A stretch of 64,000 nucleotides of DNA from Chryseobacterium caseinilyticum (GCF_014837145.1 NZ_JACYFS010000005.1:1-64000); one strand, 5' to 3'. Shown: positions 8,708 through 17,575, counted from the stretch's first letter. Notes: generated by a model not told the origin, from the letters alone. Numbers and translations: made by a program.

Positions 8708-9928
8708 TTAATATTTCAAAAAAAAGTTTAAATCCTCCCAAAACATCGGATAAGACTTTTCCACAACATCCTCATCTTCAATATTTAATTCTTTAATCAG
8801 GCAAAACGGTGCAAAACTCATCGCCATCCGGTGATCCTGATAGGTTTTAATGGAAATGTTTTCATGTGCTTCTCTAAAGTTGATTGATTTGATAGTTGAA
8901 TCTCCAATTTCAGTTTCGCAACCCAGTTTTTTTAATTCAATATTTAAAGCTGAAAGTCTGTCAGTCTCTTTCACTTTCAATGTTCCCAATCCAGAAATTT
9001 CGAATGGAATTTTTAAAGCTGCGGCCGTTACACAAAGGGTTTGTGCAATATCCGGACAGTTGTTCATATCCAAAACAATTTTTTCAGGAAACTTAAAATC
9101 CTTAATAAGTTGGAGTGTCAATTGGTGTTCTTCTTTAGTGAAAATGGTTTTAATTCCGAAGAAATCTTCATAAATTTTTGAAATCGCAGAATCCCCTTGA
9201 GTAGAGTCTTTGTAAAAACTTTTCAGATAAATAGTTTCTCTTCCAATCGCTGCGAATGAATAGAAATAAGACGCAGAACTCCAGTCGCTTTCTACTTCAT
9301 AATTGATAATTGATGGTTGGTGGTTGATGAATGATTCAACTTTGATTGTATTTCCTTCAAATTTATTTTTAATTCCAAAACGGGTTAAAATATTGAGAGT
9401 CATTTCGATATATGAACGTGAAGTAACTTCGCCAACCAAATTGATTTCCAAACCGTTTTCCAGTTTTCCGGCAATTAAAAGAAGAGAAGTGATAAACTGG
9501 CTTGAAATATTAGCCGGAACATCAACTTTCTTCTCAGTAATTTTTCTTCCCGTAATTTTCAAAGGCGGGAAACCTTCATTTTCCAAATATTCGATTTCAA
9601 CTCCCAAATTTTGCAAAGCGGTAACCAAATTTTTGATTGGTCTTTCTTTCATTCTTCCCGAACCGGTAAGAACTGTCGTTTTCCCATCCTGAATTGAATA
9701 ATAAGATGTTAAAAAACGCATCGCTGTTCCTGCGTGATGAATGTCAACAGTTTCAGAATTTTCGGATAATGCTTTTTTTAATAACTGGGTATCCTGAGAA
9801 TTGGATAAATTACTGATTTCTATGTTTTCGAACAGGCTTTCCAAAATCAACAAACGATTCGAAATACTTTTCGAACCGCTGATTTGTATGGTTGTATTGT
9901 TTTTAAGTGAAGATTTTTTTAGAATCAT
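8708..9928 (-). CDS. aroA: 3-phosphoshikimate 1-carboxyvinyltransferase (EPSP synthase)
   Basis: 406 residues. It joins shikimate-3-phosphate and phosphoenolpyruvate in the shikimate pathway to aromatic amino acids. Family signatures are clear: ISGSKSISNRLLI at the N-terminus, HAGTAMRFLT, LTGSGRMKERPI, DMNNCPDIAQT, KVKETDRLSAL and QDHRMAMSFAP. The start overlaps the WG-repeat gene stop by 4 nt, so the two are translationally coupled. A short stretch around residues 197-209 (NHQPSIINYE) is encoded by low-complexity DNA resembling intergenic repeats and seems to be an in-frame insertion in a surface loop. The second-half catalytic residues after it are intact. Confidence 0.97.
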   Translation of the reverse strand: MILKKSSLKNNTTIQISGSKSISNRLLILESLFENIEISNLSNSQDTQLLKKALSENSETVDIHHAGTAMRFLTSYYSIQDGKTTVLTGSGRMKERPIKNLVTALQNLGVEIEYLENEGFPPLKITGRKITEKKVDVPANISSQFITSLLLIAGKLENGLEINLVGEVTSRSYIEMTLNILTRFGIKNKFEGNTIKVESFINHQPSIINYEVESDWSSASYFYSFAAIGRETIYLKSFYKDSTQGDSAISKIYEDFFGIKTIFTKEEHQLTLQLIKDFKFPEKIVLDMNNCPDIAQTLCVTAAALKIPFEISGLGTLKVKETDRLSALNIELKKLGCETEIGDSTIKSINFREAHENISIKTYQDHRMAMSFAPFCLIKELNIEDEDVVEKSYPMFWEDLNFFLKY

Positions 9929-11136
9929 TTTGAATAGTATAATTTGCCGTTTTGATCTGCGTAGCAGAAAAATTTATTGTCCTTATCAAACATTTTGAAG
10001 AGTTGAAACCCTTTTTTTCCATAATCTCTCCGGAAAAAATAGGGAATCATTTTAGATTCAGGTGTTATGAATTCCTGAGTTTTATTCATGAATACCAGAT
10101 ATTGATAGTTTTCTGAATTTTTAACTATAAATCCGCTGGCAAAAACTCCGTGACCGTCCGCAATCATTATTTTATCATATTTCGGAGCGACTAAATAATG
10201 ATTTTCTTTAGTGAGAAAATATCCGTATTTATTTTTCACTTTTTTCAGATAGGCGTAATCATAAGAGGCGTCCTTTGTTTCAAAAGATAATTCTTCCGTT
10301 GTTTTATCCTCAAAAGATTCTCTTACGTGAATGATTTTTCCTTCTGAGTTTTCTGGTATGGGATTTTTTTCTATCTCAAAATTCGGCATTTTTGTGGCTT
10401 CGTACGAAGAATAACCGGAGCGGCCATAACCGATACGATCATTATCGTTGCTATATCCTAATTCTTCTGTTTTTGATGATCTAATCTTTCCGTTTTCAAA
10501 ATCGATTAGCAGTTTCTTTTTCATCCCGCCTGCATCGTACGTTACGGCAAAAGATTTTGGAAACTTCTCATAATCTGTATCTACGTCATAAGAATTTTCA
10601 AAAAAAGTTTTGATGATTTTCTTTTGCTTTTTATCGATTTGGTATAATCCATAATGGTTTTCGTAAGAGTACAAAAGTAAAAGTGCTGTTTCTTTTAAAG
10701 CATTTCCTTTGGTTGCGCTTTCATCAATTACAATAATATTGTTGTAAGCCCGGTCAAGAATCTGTTCACCTTTGAGATTGTATAGAAACTTTGAAAGATA
10801 ATTCGGATTTCCGTGCGAACCATTATAGGCTTCTTTATCCTTTATTTTAACAGCTTTTACAAAATCTCCTTCATTTTCAAAATAGGCAAAATCGGTGTCT
10901 TTCAAAATGATTCTGTCATTTAGAATGTAAGATTTTTTCAAACTTGGGCTGATTTTAATTCCTGTAAAATCATTATTATATCCAACAGCGATTTTATCGA
11001 ACTGTGCAGGAACCACCAGTTTTCCGTTTTCGTCAGAAATTCCAAATTTGTCACCTTTGCGATAGGGTAGGAAAATTTGAGAGGTATAAAATGAATAAGT
11101 AAGAATGAAAAATATATAAATAAAGCGATACTTCAT
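9925..11136 (-). CDS. Secreted WG-repeat-like protein
   Basis: 403 residues with a signal peptide (about 1-19, ending FYTSQ). Repeats of the KWG/WG type are visible: KGDKFGISDENGKLVVPAQF near the N-terminus and KNKYGYFLTKENHYLVAPKYDKI near residue 295, with degenerate copies between (HYGLYQIDKKQKKI). Such proteins are common in Bacteroidetes and their function is generally unknown. The gene starts 6 nt after the MazG-like gene and overlaps aroA by 4 nt, so it sits inside an otherwise metabolic operon. Confidence 0.75.
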   Translation of the reverse strand: MKYRFIYIFFILTYSFYTSQIFLPYRKGDKFGISDENGKLVVPAQFDKIAVGYNNDFTGIKISPSLKKSYILNDRIILKDTDFAYFENEGDFVKAVKIKDKEAYNGSHGNPNYLSKFLYNLKGEQILDRAYNNIIVIDESATKGNALKETALLLLYSYENHYGLYQIDKKQKKIIKTFFENSYDVDTDYEKFPKSFAVTYDAGGMKKKLLIDFENGKIRSSKTEELGYSNDNDRIGYGRSGYSSYEATKMPNFEIEKNPIPENSEGKIIHVRESFEDKTTEELSFETKDASYDYAYLKKVKNKYGYFLTKENHYLVAPKYDKIMIADGHGVFASGFIVKNSENYQYLVFMNKTQEFITPESKMIPYFFRRDYGKKGFQLFKMFDKDNKFFCYADQNGKLYYSK

Positions 11137-11142
11137 GAGTTT

Positions 11143-11469
11143 CTATTTCAATTTTTGATTATTCTGATGCCTGTCTTTATCGCGATCAGTTTTTATCTTC
11201 ATTTTTTTGTCAAAAGCTTCCTGCAGATTGACACCGGTTTGATTGGCCAGACATAAAGTTACAAACAAAACATCGGCTAATTCTTCGCCCAGATCTTTGG
11301 TCTTATCGCTTTCCTTTTCGCTTTGTTCGCCGTATCTTCTGGCAATAATTCTGGCAACTTCTCCTACTTCCTCGGTTAGCATTGCCATGTTGGTCAGTTC
11401 ATTAAAATATCGGACACCAATGGTTTTGATCCATTCGTCGACCTGTGTTTGTAGTGTTGTAATTTCCAT
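11143..11469 (-). CDS. MazG-like nucleotide pyrophosphohydrolase
   Basis: 108 residues, the usual length of single-domain MazG-like proteins. The metal-binding pattern is visible: TEEVGEVARIIARR followed by GEELADVLFVTLCLANQTG, giving the EExxE...ExxD set in a helical bundle. Such enzymes hydrolyse (d)NTPs to monophosphate and pyrophosphate and act in nucleotide pool cleaning. It is the first gene of the operon with the WG-repeat protein and aroA. Confidence 0.88.
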   Translation of the reverse strand: MEITTLQTQVDEWIKTIGVRYFNELTNMAMLTEEVGEVARIIARRYGEQSEKESDKTKDLGEELADVLFVTLCLANQTGVNLQEAFDKKMKIKTDRDKDRHQNNQKLK

Positions 11470-11652
11470 GTTTAAAAAAGAGCCAGGTTTAGAGTTAAAA
11501 GAGCCAAGTAAAGAATCAAGGCAAAAGTAAAAAGAGCCAATGGGTTAAATCCTTGATATTGTTTTAATCAAACTTGTGTCAATTGCATTAATAATTACTC
11601 ATTACTAATTGCTCATCACTTATTTTCGAATCTCAAATCTCAAATCTCAAAT
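11470..11652. repeat. Spacer with AAAGAGCCAA-type and CTCAAAT-type low-complexity words
   Basis: Between the MazG-like gene and the beta-helix lipoprotein gene the DNA contains repeated words: AAAAGAGCCA around 11476, AAAAGAGCCAAG around 11488 and AAAAAGAGCCAATGG around 11529, then three tandem CTCAAAT copies near 11633-11650. The first type recurs between rpsI and rpsB. Confidence 0.5.
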
Positions 11653-13065
11653 TTACTGATACGCTCCCAAAGTTGTATTTGAAGTTCTCGAAACGCCCAT
11701 GATATCTGTTGGAACCGAAGCAGCGATGGCTGCATTGCCTTTATTTCTCGCCGGAGAATCTGCTTTTACGCGGAGATTCATCTGTGCAGCAAAGAAATTA
11801 ATGAATTTAGGATCTTCGTTTTTTAAACTCTGAACAACAAAAGTTGGATTATTGTCAAAAGGAAAACCTGCCTCGGAAGTTCCTGAATATTTAAGAAGAG
11901 AATTTCTGATCAGAAAGTTGAACTGCTGCCCAGGCGTCTGCTCAAAATTCACAGCATTATCTCTGTCTGAGTAGACGATAGAATTCCAGATGTTTAATTG
12001 TTGTAAGGCACCCTGTTCTGTTTGTCCGCTCTCGTTTTTCCATTCGTTGGTGGCAAAAATTCCTATTCGGTTTCTGGAACTCAAAAGATCTGAATAATTG
12101 GCAATTGTAGAATGGACATAAGAATGATTTCCACCCTTAAAAATAGAAACGCATGCGTCTCCACAGTTGTTCATTACCAGATTGCTTGCATTTACCGTCG
12201 ACGCAACAGCATAAATCCCGTTATCTAAAAAATTATGAATAAAAGAATTGTTAATATTCGCAGTAGCCTGTTTCATGTCAAGACCATTGATTCCTCCGAA
12301 AAGCCTTGTATGATTCATATTTAAAATTGATCCGGCTTCCATTTTTACCGAGTTCCAGTTGTTTGGGATCGTGTCGTAATAGGTTTCGTTTCTGTCACCA
12401 CGCATGATGATTTGCTCGGTTTGGGTTCCGTTCAGATTCAGAGAAGCACCGTTGGAAATTTTCATTCCGCTGTTTTTGTGGAAATAAATTTTAGTTCCCG
12501 ACTGTACATTTAAAGCAATGCCATCATCCAAAGTCAGATTTCCGTAGATAATTTTAGCTTTAGAGTTGGTCCAGTTGGTATTGGCATCAATTACATTAGG
12601 ATTCGTTGGTGTCTGAATAAAAAATTCAGCATCCTGAACGACTGAAAAAAGCGTTACATGCTGCTGTCCTGCAGGACTTGTAAATAATATCCTGTCTTCG
12701 GCAATCGCCTCCGGTCCTGTTGCTGTAGGAGCAATCTCAACAAAAATGAACAGACTGTCTTTTCTTCTTAAAGGAATATCTTTAAAATCATAACCAGGTT
12801 TACCGTCTACATTGATTTTGTATAAAGATGCTGCACCTTTTTCCAGATTGATTCTTGGGATCAGAACATCTTTGTCTTCGTTGTTATACACTTTTACGGC
12901 GTACGTTTCAGATCTTACCTGATGATAAACGGTATCACAAAATATTGTATCACGGTTAAAGCTGAGTTCCTGAGACGGCGTGTCGAAAGAGATTTCGTCT
13001 CTGTTGCAGGAAACGGCCAATAAAAGTATCCAGAAGGAACTTAGAAGAATGATTTTAAATTTCAT
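11653..13065 (-). CDS. Lipoprotein with right-handed beta-helix repeats
   Basis: 470 residues with a lipoprotein signal (lipobox LAVSC, Cys at about residue 20). After an Ig-like region (about 30-145), residues about 165-440 show beta-helix type repeats: IIYGNLTLDDGIAL, IYFHKNSGMKISNGASLNLNG, LFGGINGLDMKQATANINNSFIHNFLDNGIY. The family is commonly found as exported lipoproteins in Flavobacteria; ligand or substrate is unknown. A TAnnTTTG-type element (13088-13095 on the minus strand) lies 23 nt upstream of the ATG. It appears monocistronic. Confidence 0.8.
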   Translation of the reverse strand: MKFKIILLSSFWILLLAVSCNRDEISFDTPSQELSFNRDTIFCDTVYHQVRSETYAVKVYNNEDKDVLIPRINLEKGAASLYKINVDGKPGYDFKDIPLRRKDSLFIFVEIAPTATGPEAIAEDRILFTSPAGQQHVTLFSVVQDAEFFIQTPTNPNVIDANTNWTNSKAKIIYGNLTLDDGIALNVQSGTKIYFHKNSGMKISNGASLNLNGTQTEQIIMRGDRNETYYDTIPNNWNSVKMEAGSILNMNHTRLFGGINGLDMKQATANINNSFIHNFLDNGIYAVASTVNASNLVMNNCGDACVSIFKGGNHSYVHSTIANYSDLLSSRNRIGIFATNEWKNESGQTEQGALQQLNIWNSIVYSDRDNAVNFEQTPGQQFNFLIRNSLLKYSGTSEAGFPFDNNPTFVVQSLKNEDPKFINFFAAQMNLRVKADSPARNKGNAAIAASVPTDIMGVSRTSNTTLGAYQ

Positions 13066-13087
13066 TGAAATTCATGTTTAAGAGTTC

Positions 13088-13095
13088 CAAATTTA
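13088..13095 (-). promoter_or_regulatory. Predicted -7 element for the beta-helix lipoprotein gene
   Basis: The minus strand reads TAAATTTG, matching TAnnTTTG, about 23 nt before the ATG at 13065. Confidence 0.4.
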
Positions 13096-13144
13096 ACGAA
13101 AAATACTTCAATTTTCTTATTTCAGAAAAATAATGTTCAAGGTG

Positions 13145-13175
13145 TTTGGATATTTTAAAAAAAATTGTATTTTTG
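13145..13175 (+). promoter_or_regulatory. Bacteroidetes-type promoter of the L31 gene
   Basis: TTTG at 13145-13148, a 19-nt gap, then TATTTTTG at 13168-13175. This matches the Bacteroidetes housekeeping promoter in both elements and spacing. Expected transcription start is about 5-8 nt further, giving a leader of roughly 65 nt. Confidence 0.75.
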
Positions 13176-13248
13176 CAACCTAAAATTTAGCAGAAGAAAT
13201 ACCATTACTATTTCGAAAGCAAAACTTTAATTTTTTAAAAAATTTATT

Positions 13249-13500
13249 ATGAAAAACGGAATTCACCCAGAAAATTATAGACTTGTTGTTTTCAAAGATA
13301 TGAGTAACGACGAGGTATTTTTATGCAAATCTACTGCAGACACTAAAGACACAATCGAGTATGAAGGAACTGAGTACCCATTGATCAAAATGGAAATCTC
13401 TTCAACTTCTCACCCTTTCTACACAGGAAAAACTAAATTGGTTGATACTGCAGGTAGAGTAGATAAGTTCATGAACAAATACAAAAAATTCGCTAAGTAA
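13249..13500 (+). CDS. rpmE2: 50S ribosomal protein L31, type B
   Basis: 83 residues starting [17 protein letters not shown], the type B L31 pattern, with [25 protein letters not shown] in the second half. It lacks the CxxC zinc pair of type A L31, so it is the zinc-independent form. It is a component of the large ribosomal subunit. It has a consensus promoter upstream and a GU-containing terminator right after the stop, so it is expressed alone. Confidence 0.97.
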   Translation: MKNGIHPENYRLVVFKDMSNDEVFLCKSTADTKDTIEYEGTEYPLIKMEISSTSHPFYTGKTKLVDTAGRVDKFMNKYKKFAK

Positions 13501-13522
13501 TTTTTTGAATTTACAATATTTT

Positions 13523-13554
13523 AAAGTCTTCCGGTTTTCGGGAGGCTTTTTTTG
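13523..13554 (+). terminator. Terminator of the L31 gene
   Basis: Hairpin AAGTCTTCC-GGTTTTCG-GGAGGCTT (with G-U pairs) followed by a T run, about 22 nt after the L31 stop. Confidence 0.75.
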
Positions 13555-13607
13555 TGCGCATCACTCAAAATTAAAATCTCCATGGCAAAAATTTATCCCA
13601 GGATTTG

Positions 13608-13615
13608 TATTTTTG
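13608..13615 (+). promoter_or_regulatory. Predicted -7 element for the GlmU-like gene
   Basis: TATTTTTG matches TAnnTTTG but the -33 region is weak. The DNA between this and the ATG carries GAACCCG/AACCCG word repeats (13670-13702), similar to filler repeats in other spacers of the window. Confidence 0.4.
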
Positions 13616-13702
13616 TCACAGTAGAATCCCGAATTCTTGATTTTGTAACTCCTAACTCGAATCATGGAACCCGGAACCCGAAACATAAAACCTTAAACCC
13701 GT

Positions 13703-14863
13703 ATGCAACTCGTATTCTCCGATGCACAATATTGGGAAGATTTTCTTCCGCTTACTTTTACCCGTCCTGTCGCAGAAATGCGTTGTGGAATTCTTACTTT
13801 TTCCGAAAGATGGCAGAAAATATTAGATTCTGCCGAAATTTCATGGTTCACCGAACTGTACCTTCAAGGGAAATTCAGAGAGCCGGAGAAAAAAGAAAGT
13901 CTGTTTTTAGTTCCCAATTTTTTGCCTACGGAAACAGTAATTCAGCAGATTAAAGAGCTGAAACAAGGTGAAGCATTGGTGTATGAAGATGAACTTGTTG
14001 CTGCAAAAATCAATATGGATGGCTTTTCTCTGAATCAGATTGAAAAGATGACTGATATCAAAGAAGAATTGATTTTCTTTAAAAAACCAACCGACCTCTT
14101 TACTTTTAATAAAGAAGCAATCGATTTTGATTTTGAATTACTGACTCAAGGAAAAACGTCTCAGGAATTATCATCTACAAATGGGTTTTTAGGCAATAAA
14201 GAAGATTTATTTATTGAAGAAGGTGCAGAAGTTGAATTTTCAACCATCAATACCAAAACCGGAAAGATTTACATTGGAAAAAATGCAGAAGTAATGGAAG
14301 GTTGTAATCTTCGAGGTCCGATTGCACTTTGTGAAGGTTCAAAATTCAATTTGGGCGCGAAGATTTATGGTGCGACAACGGTTGGTCCACATTCAAAAGT
14401 GGGTGGTGAGGTGAGCAACATCATTATTTTTGGATATTCCAATAAAGGTCATGACGGATTTATCGGAAATTCTGTGATTGGAGAGTGGTGTAATCTGGGT
14501 GCAGATACCAATTCTTCCAATTTAAAAAATAATTACGGAACCGTAAAATTGTGGAATTACAGAACCAAAGATTTTCAGGATACAGGATTGCAGTTTGCCG
14601 GTGTAATTATGGGAGACCATTCCAAAACAGCGATTAATACGCAATTGAATACCGGAACTGTAATCGGTGTTGCTTCCAATATTTTTAAAGAAGGTTTTCC
14701 TCCAAATTTAATAGAAAATTTTTCCTGGGGCGGATTTAAAGATGATGAACGGTTTAAATTAGACAAAGCTTATGAGGTCGCTGAAAAAGTAATGGCAAGA
14801 CGAAAATTGCCTTTAACTGAGCATGACAAGGCAATCTTTAAGCATATTTTTGAAAATTATTAA
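13703..14863 (+). CDS. GlmU-family putative sugar-1-phosphate nucleotidyl/acyltransferase
   Basis: 386 residues. The N-terminal half (MQLVFSDAQYWEDFLPLTFTRP, then AEMRCGILTFSERW) matches the Bacteroidetes GlmU-like group. Residues about 165-345 are a left-handed beta-helix with hexapeptide repeats (IYIGKNAEVMEGCNLRGPI, GATTVGPHSKVGGEVSN, GDHSKTAINTQLNTGTVIGVASNIF). It probably takes part in activated sugar or UDP-GlcNAc-like synthesis. The classical GlmU pyrophosphorylase motif is not obvious at the N-terminus, so the exact reaction is uncertain. A TATTTTTG element lies at 13608-13615, 88 nt before the ATG. Confidence 0.82.
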   Translation: MQLVFSDAQYWEDFLPLTFTRPVAEMRCGILTFSERWQKILDSAEISWFTELYLQGKFREPEKKESLFLVPNFLPTETVIQQIKELKQGEALVYEDELVAAKINMDGFSLNQIEKMTDIKEELIFFKKPTDLFTFNKEAIDFDFELLTQGKTSQELSSTNGFLGNKEDLFIEEGAEVEFSTINTKTGKIYIGKNAEVMEGCNLRGPIALCEGSKFNLGAKIYGATTVGPHSKVGGEVSNIIIFGYSNKGHDGFIGNSVIGEWCNLGADTNSSNLKNNYGTVKLWNYRTKDFQDTGLQFAGVIMGDHSKTAINTQLNTGTVIGVASNIFKEGFPPNLIENFSWGGFKDDERFKLDKAYEVAEKVMARRKLPLTEHDKAIFKHIFENY

Positions 14864-15125
14864 AAAATGTTGAGGAGAAATTTGAACTATTAAAATGTTT
14901 TAGTTGTTAAGTTTTTTTAAGTAAATATCCGAAGATATTAATTAAGCATGTGGCTTAAAGCGAAGCTCAACTTATTAATTCTAAAAAACTTAGTAGATCT
15001 TAATGTTTCACAAATAATTTGTTTTACAGCAAATAAAAATTAAAACTTCAAATTTTTTTGAAGTTTTTTTCGTTGAAGTGTAATATATTTCCAATTCAGA
15101 TTGTCTTACTAATAGAAACAGATTT
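14864..15125. other. Spacer with a short palindrome and a terminator
   Basis: 262 bases without an ORF. It contains the palindromic stem AATATC-CGAA-GATATT near 14925-14940, and the terminator listed separately at 15042-15070. No promoter of the TAnnTTTG type was found before the sigma factor gene. Confidence 0.5.
15042..15070 (+). terminator. Rho-independent terminator
   Basis: An 11-bp stem AAAACTTCAAA / TTTGAAGTTTT with a TTTT loop is followed by T residues. It lies 180 nt after the GlmU-like gene and 55 nt before the sigma factor gene, separating the two transcripts. It is AT-rich and could work on both strands. Confidence 0.6.
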
Positions 15126-15635
15126 ATGACCCATGAAACTTTTAGGAATACGGTATTTATTCTCAGAGATGAGATGTATCGTTTTGCGAAAAGGTTTGTG
15201 ATGAGCAGCGATGAAGCCGAAGATGTAGTTCAGGATTTGATGATCAAATTCTGGCAGAAAAAAGAGGAACTGGCTCAGTTCGGAAATTTTAAATCCTACG
15301 CTTTAAAATCTGTCAAAAATGAATGTCTGAACAGACTGAAGCATCACGACGTGAAATTGGGGTTTGCTGATTTGCAACTTCATCGATCTGAGCTTTACAG
15401 CATGGACGTGAACAATATGAAGGAGCAGATTATCGGTTTTATCAACCAGCTTCCTGAAAAACAGAAAATGGTCATCCATTTGAAGGACGTAGAAGAATAT
15501 GAAGTGTCTGAAATTTCTGAAATGTTGGAAATGGAAGAAAACGCAGTAAGAGTCAATCTGATGCGGGCGAGACAAAAAGTAAAAGAACAAATCTCACAAT
15601 TGATGAGCTATGAGCAACGACAAATTTCAAGATAA
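15126..15635 (+). CDS. ECF-type RNA polymerase sigma factor
   Basis: 169 residues, normal ECF length. Region 2 is at about residues 5-75 (DEMYRFAKRFVMSSDEAEDVVQDLMIKFW) and region 4 at about 105-155 (LPEKQKMVIHLKDVEEYEVSEISEMLE, then EENAVRVNLMRARQKVKEQI, the helix-turn-helix). It directs RNA polymerase to a small regulon. The next gene, with one membrane segment, overlaps its 3' end by 26 nt and is the likely anti-sigma partner. The regulon may include the operon itself, because no housekeeping promoter was found upstream. Confidence 0.93.
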   Translation: MTHETFRNTVFILRDEMYRFAKRFVMSSDEAEDVVQDLMIKFWQKKEELAQFGNFKSYALKSVKNECLNRLKHHDVKLGFADLQLHRSELYSMDVNNMKEQIIGFINQLPEKQKMVIHLKDVEEYEVSEISEMLEMEENAVRVNLMRARQKVKEQISQLMSYEQRQISR

Positions 15636-16260
15636 ATACAACGAAGTCTTCCAAAGTTTAAAGGAAGAAAAAATGAACTGGGATTTTGAGGATTTTCTTC
15701 AGAAAGCAGAAGGGAACGCAGAATTGGCAACCATAATTCCTATCCAAAATAAGAAACCATCGTTTCCGAAATGGTTTTGGATGGCTGCAAGTGCCGTTAT
15801 TGTTTTAGGTTTGACCTTGATTTTTAGTTTAAATAAAAACACAGTTGCAGAGCAGGAAAATTTAGTCAAAAACGAAGTTTTAAAACAGAAAAACGAGTTT
15901 GTTGCCGAAAATCACGAACATGAAAATCAGGTGGCAGTGCATTATTCAGACTCGGTCTCAGGAGAAAAAAGAGATTCTGTTTTTGTTGAAAATACCGTTG
16001 CCGAGAATGATGTTTTGGATGAAATTCTTTCTAAAAAGGCCAGAATGAAAAAACAGATTAAACCAAAATTTGTCCAGAATGTAGTTTCTGAAGATTCCTC
16101 TGGGTACAGAGATTCTTATGTAATTGTAAACGGAAGAAAAATTTCGAGTGAGAAAGAAGCGATGGATGTCACCACTTTTTCACTGATGAAAATGGGTAAA
16201 GAATTCAGGAAAACGGTAGCTTCTTTTAATAAAGACGAAGGTTTTACAGAAGAATATTAA
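15610..16260 (+). CDS. Putative anti-sigma factor (single membrane segment)
   Basis: 216 residues. A charged cytoplasmic N-terminus (about 1-52) is followed by one hydrophobic segment, WFWMAASAVIVLGLTLIF (about 55-74), and a charged periplasmic tail. This topology and the 26-nt overlap with the ECF sigma gene suggest an anti-sigma factor. No zinc-binding ZAS motif or FecR domain is visible, so the family is unassigned. It ends 12 nt before the GIN-domain gene. Confidence 0.7.
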   Translation: MSNDKFQDKYNEVFQSLKEEKMNWDFEDFLQKAEGNAELATIIPIQNKKPSFPKWFWMAASAVIVLGLTLIFSLNKNTVAEQENLVKNEVLKQKNEFVAENHEHENQVAVHYSDSVSGEKRDSVFVENTVAENDVLDEILSKKARMKKQIKPKFVQNVVSEDSSGYRDSYVIVNGRKISSEKEAMDVTTFSLMKMGKEFRKTVASFNKDEGFTEEY

Positions 16261-16272
16261 AATAGAAATACA

Positions 16273-17553
16273 ATGAAAAATATAGTTTTATTCATCCTCT
16301 TTTTTCTGGGCAGCTTTACGACCTGTACAGCTCAGAATGAAAAAATTGATCAGCTCTTCAACGATATGCAGAAAAAGGGTGTGACTTCAATTGAAATTAA
16401 AAAACCAATGTTTGCTTTGCTCAACAGCATCGATATCAGCGATGAGTATTTAGGTAAAATTAAGCCTGTAATGCGCGATGTGGATGGTTTGAAATTATTG
16501 GTTTTTAATAAAATTACATTTCCCGATCATTTGAAATCTGAAAATAAAGGTCAGATCAAAATGAATGAAGAGAAAAGTGAAAGGGTGTCAAAACTGCTTT
16601 CTGATCTGAATCTTAATGAATTAATGTCATTGAAAAGTGACGATGTCTCAATGAAATTTCTTGCCGAAAACGCAAAAAACGGCATTCTTGAAAATCTGAT
16701 TTTCAATGTTGATTCTAAGGATGAGATTGTGATTTTTATGCTGAATGGAAAGATGAAGATGGATGATGTGAATAAAATGATCAGTTCGTCAGAAAATACA
16801 CTGACTGTAAAAAGCGGTAAGAAAGAAAATACAAGTCAAAATAAAAACAGCGTTTACCTGAGTGGAGAAGATAGAAATGTAGGCCAGTTTCTGGGTATCA
16901 GTGCAGCTACGGGAGTTGTAGTTAATTTTAAACAGGAAAATCCTGTCAGTGTAAGAGTGGTGGCTGATGCTGATAAAATGCAGTATGTTGTTACAAAAGT
17001 GGAGGATGGAATTCTTAATGTTTATATTGATAATAAGGATAAGAAAAATTTACAGATCAAAAACATCAGCGTGAATGTTTCAGCACCCAAGATCGAGTCG
17101 ATTAAAACTTCTTCAGGAGCGATATTTAATTCGATAAATAATATTAATGAAAATCGTTTGGCCGTCAATATTTCTTCCGGATCTGTTCTGAACGGAACGC
17201 TAAATATTAAAGAAAATGCAGTATTAGAAATAAGTTCCGGAGCAGTAATGAATTCTCAGCTTAATACCAATGATCTGTCATTAAAATCATCAAGCGGTTC
17301 AACAGCAAACCTTAAAGGCAATGCAAGATTTGGTACGGTTGATATGAGCAGCGGAGCGATTTTCAATGCAGAAGGTTTTAAATTTGGTCAACTGAAAGTT
17401 CAGTCAACTTCCGGAGCAAGAATTTCAACCCATATTCTTGACGAACTTTCTGCAAGAGCTTCATCAGGAGGAACTATAGAGTATAAGGGAAATCCTAAAA
17501 TTGATTCAGACATCAGCAAAGTTTCCGGTGGAAGTCTGAGAAAAATAGATTAA
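16273..17553 (+). CDS. Exported DUF4252 plus GIN-domain (DUF2807) protein
   Basis: 426 residues with a signal peptide ending TCTAQ. Residues about 25-170 have the DUF4252 look (LFNDMQKKGVTSIEIKKPMF). Residues about 205-420 form a putative GIN/DUF2807 adhesin-like head domain with repeated SSGA/SSGS turns (SSGAIFNS, SSGSVLNG, SSGAVMNSQL, SSGSTANL, SSGAIFNAEG) that suggest a beta-helix. It is cotranscribed with the sigma/anti-sigma pair, so it may act in envelope sensing or be the output of that regulator. Function is inference. Confidence 0.78.
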   Translation: MKNIVLFILFFLGSFTTCTAQNEKIDQLFNDMQKKGVTSIEIKKPMFALLNSIDISDEYLGKIKPVMRDVDGLKLLVFNKITFPDHLKSENKGQIKMNEEKSERVSKLLSDLNLNELMSLKSDDVSMKFLAENAKNGILENLIFNVDSKDEIVIFMLNGKMKMDDVNKMISSSENTLTVKSGKKENTSQNKNSVYLSGEDRNVGQFLGISAATGVVVNFKQENPVSVRVVADADKMQYVVTKVEDGILNVYIDNKDKKNLQIKNISVNVSAPKIESIKTSSGAIFNSINNINENRLAVNISSGSVLNGTLNIKENAVLEISSGAVMNSQLNTNDLSLKSSSGSTANLKGNARFGTVDMSSGAIFNAEGFKFGQLKVQSTSGARISTHILDELSARASSGGTIEYKGNPKIDSDISKVSGGSLRKID

Positions 17554-17575
17554 CAGTTCATTTATATTTAACTTT

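Noticed and set aside
13552..13702. Apparent ORF reading from 13552 into the GlmU-like gene in another frame
   Set aside because: It overlaps the GlmU-like gene out of frame and begins within terminator and word-repeat DNA. The real gene starts at 13703.
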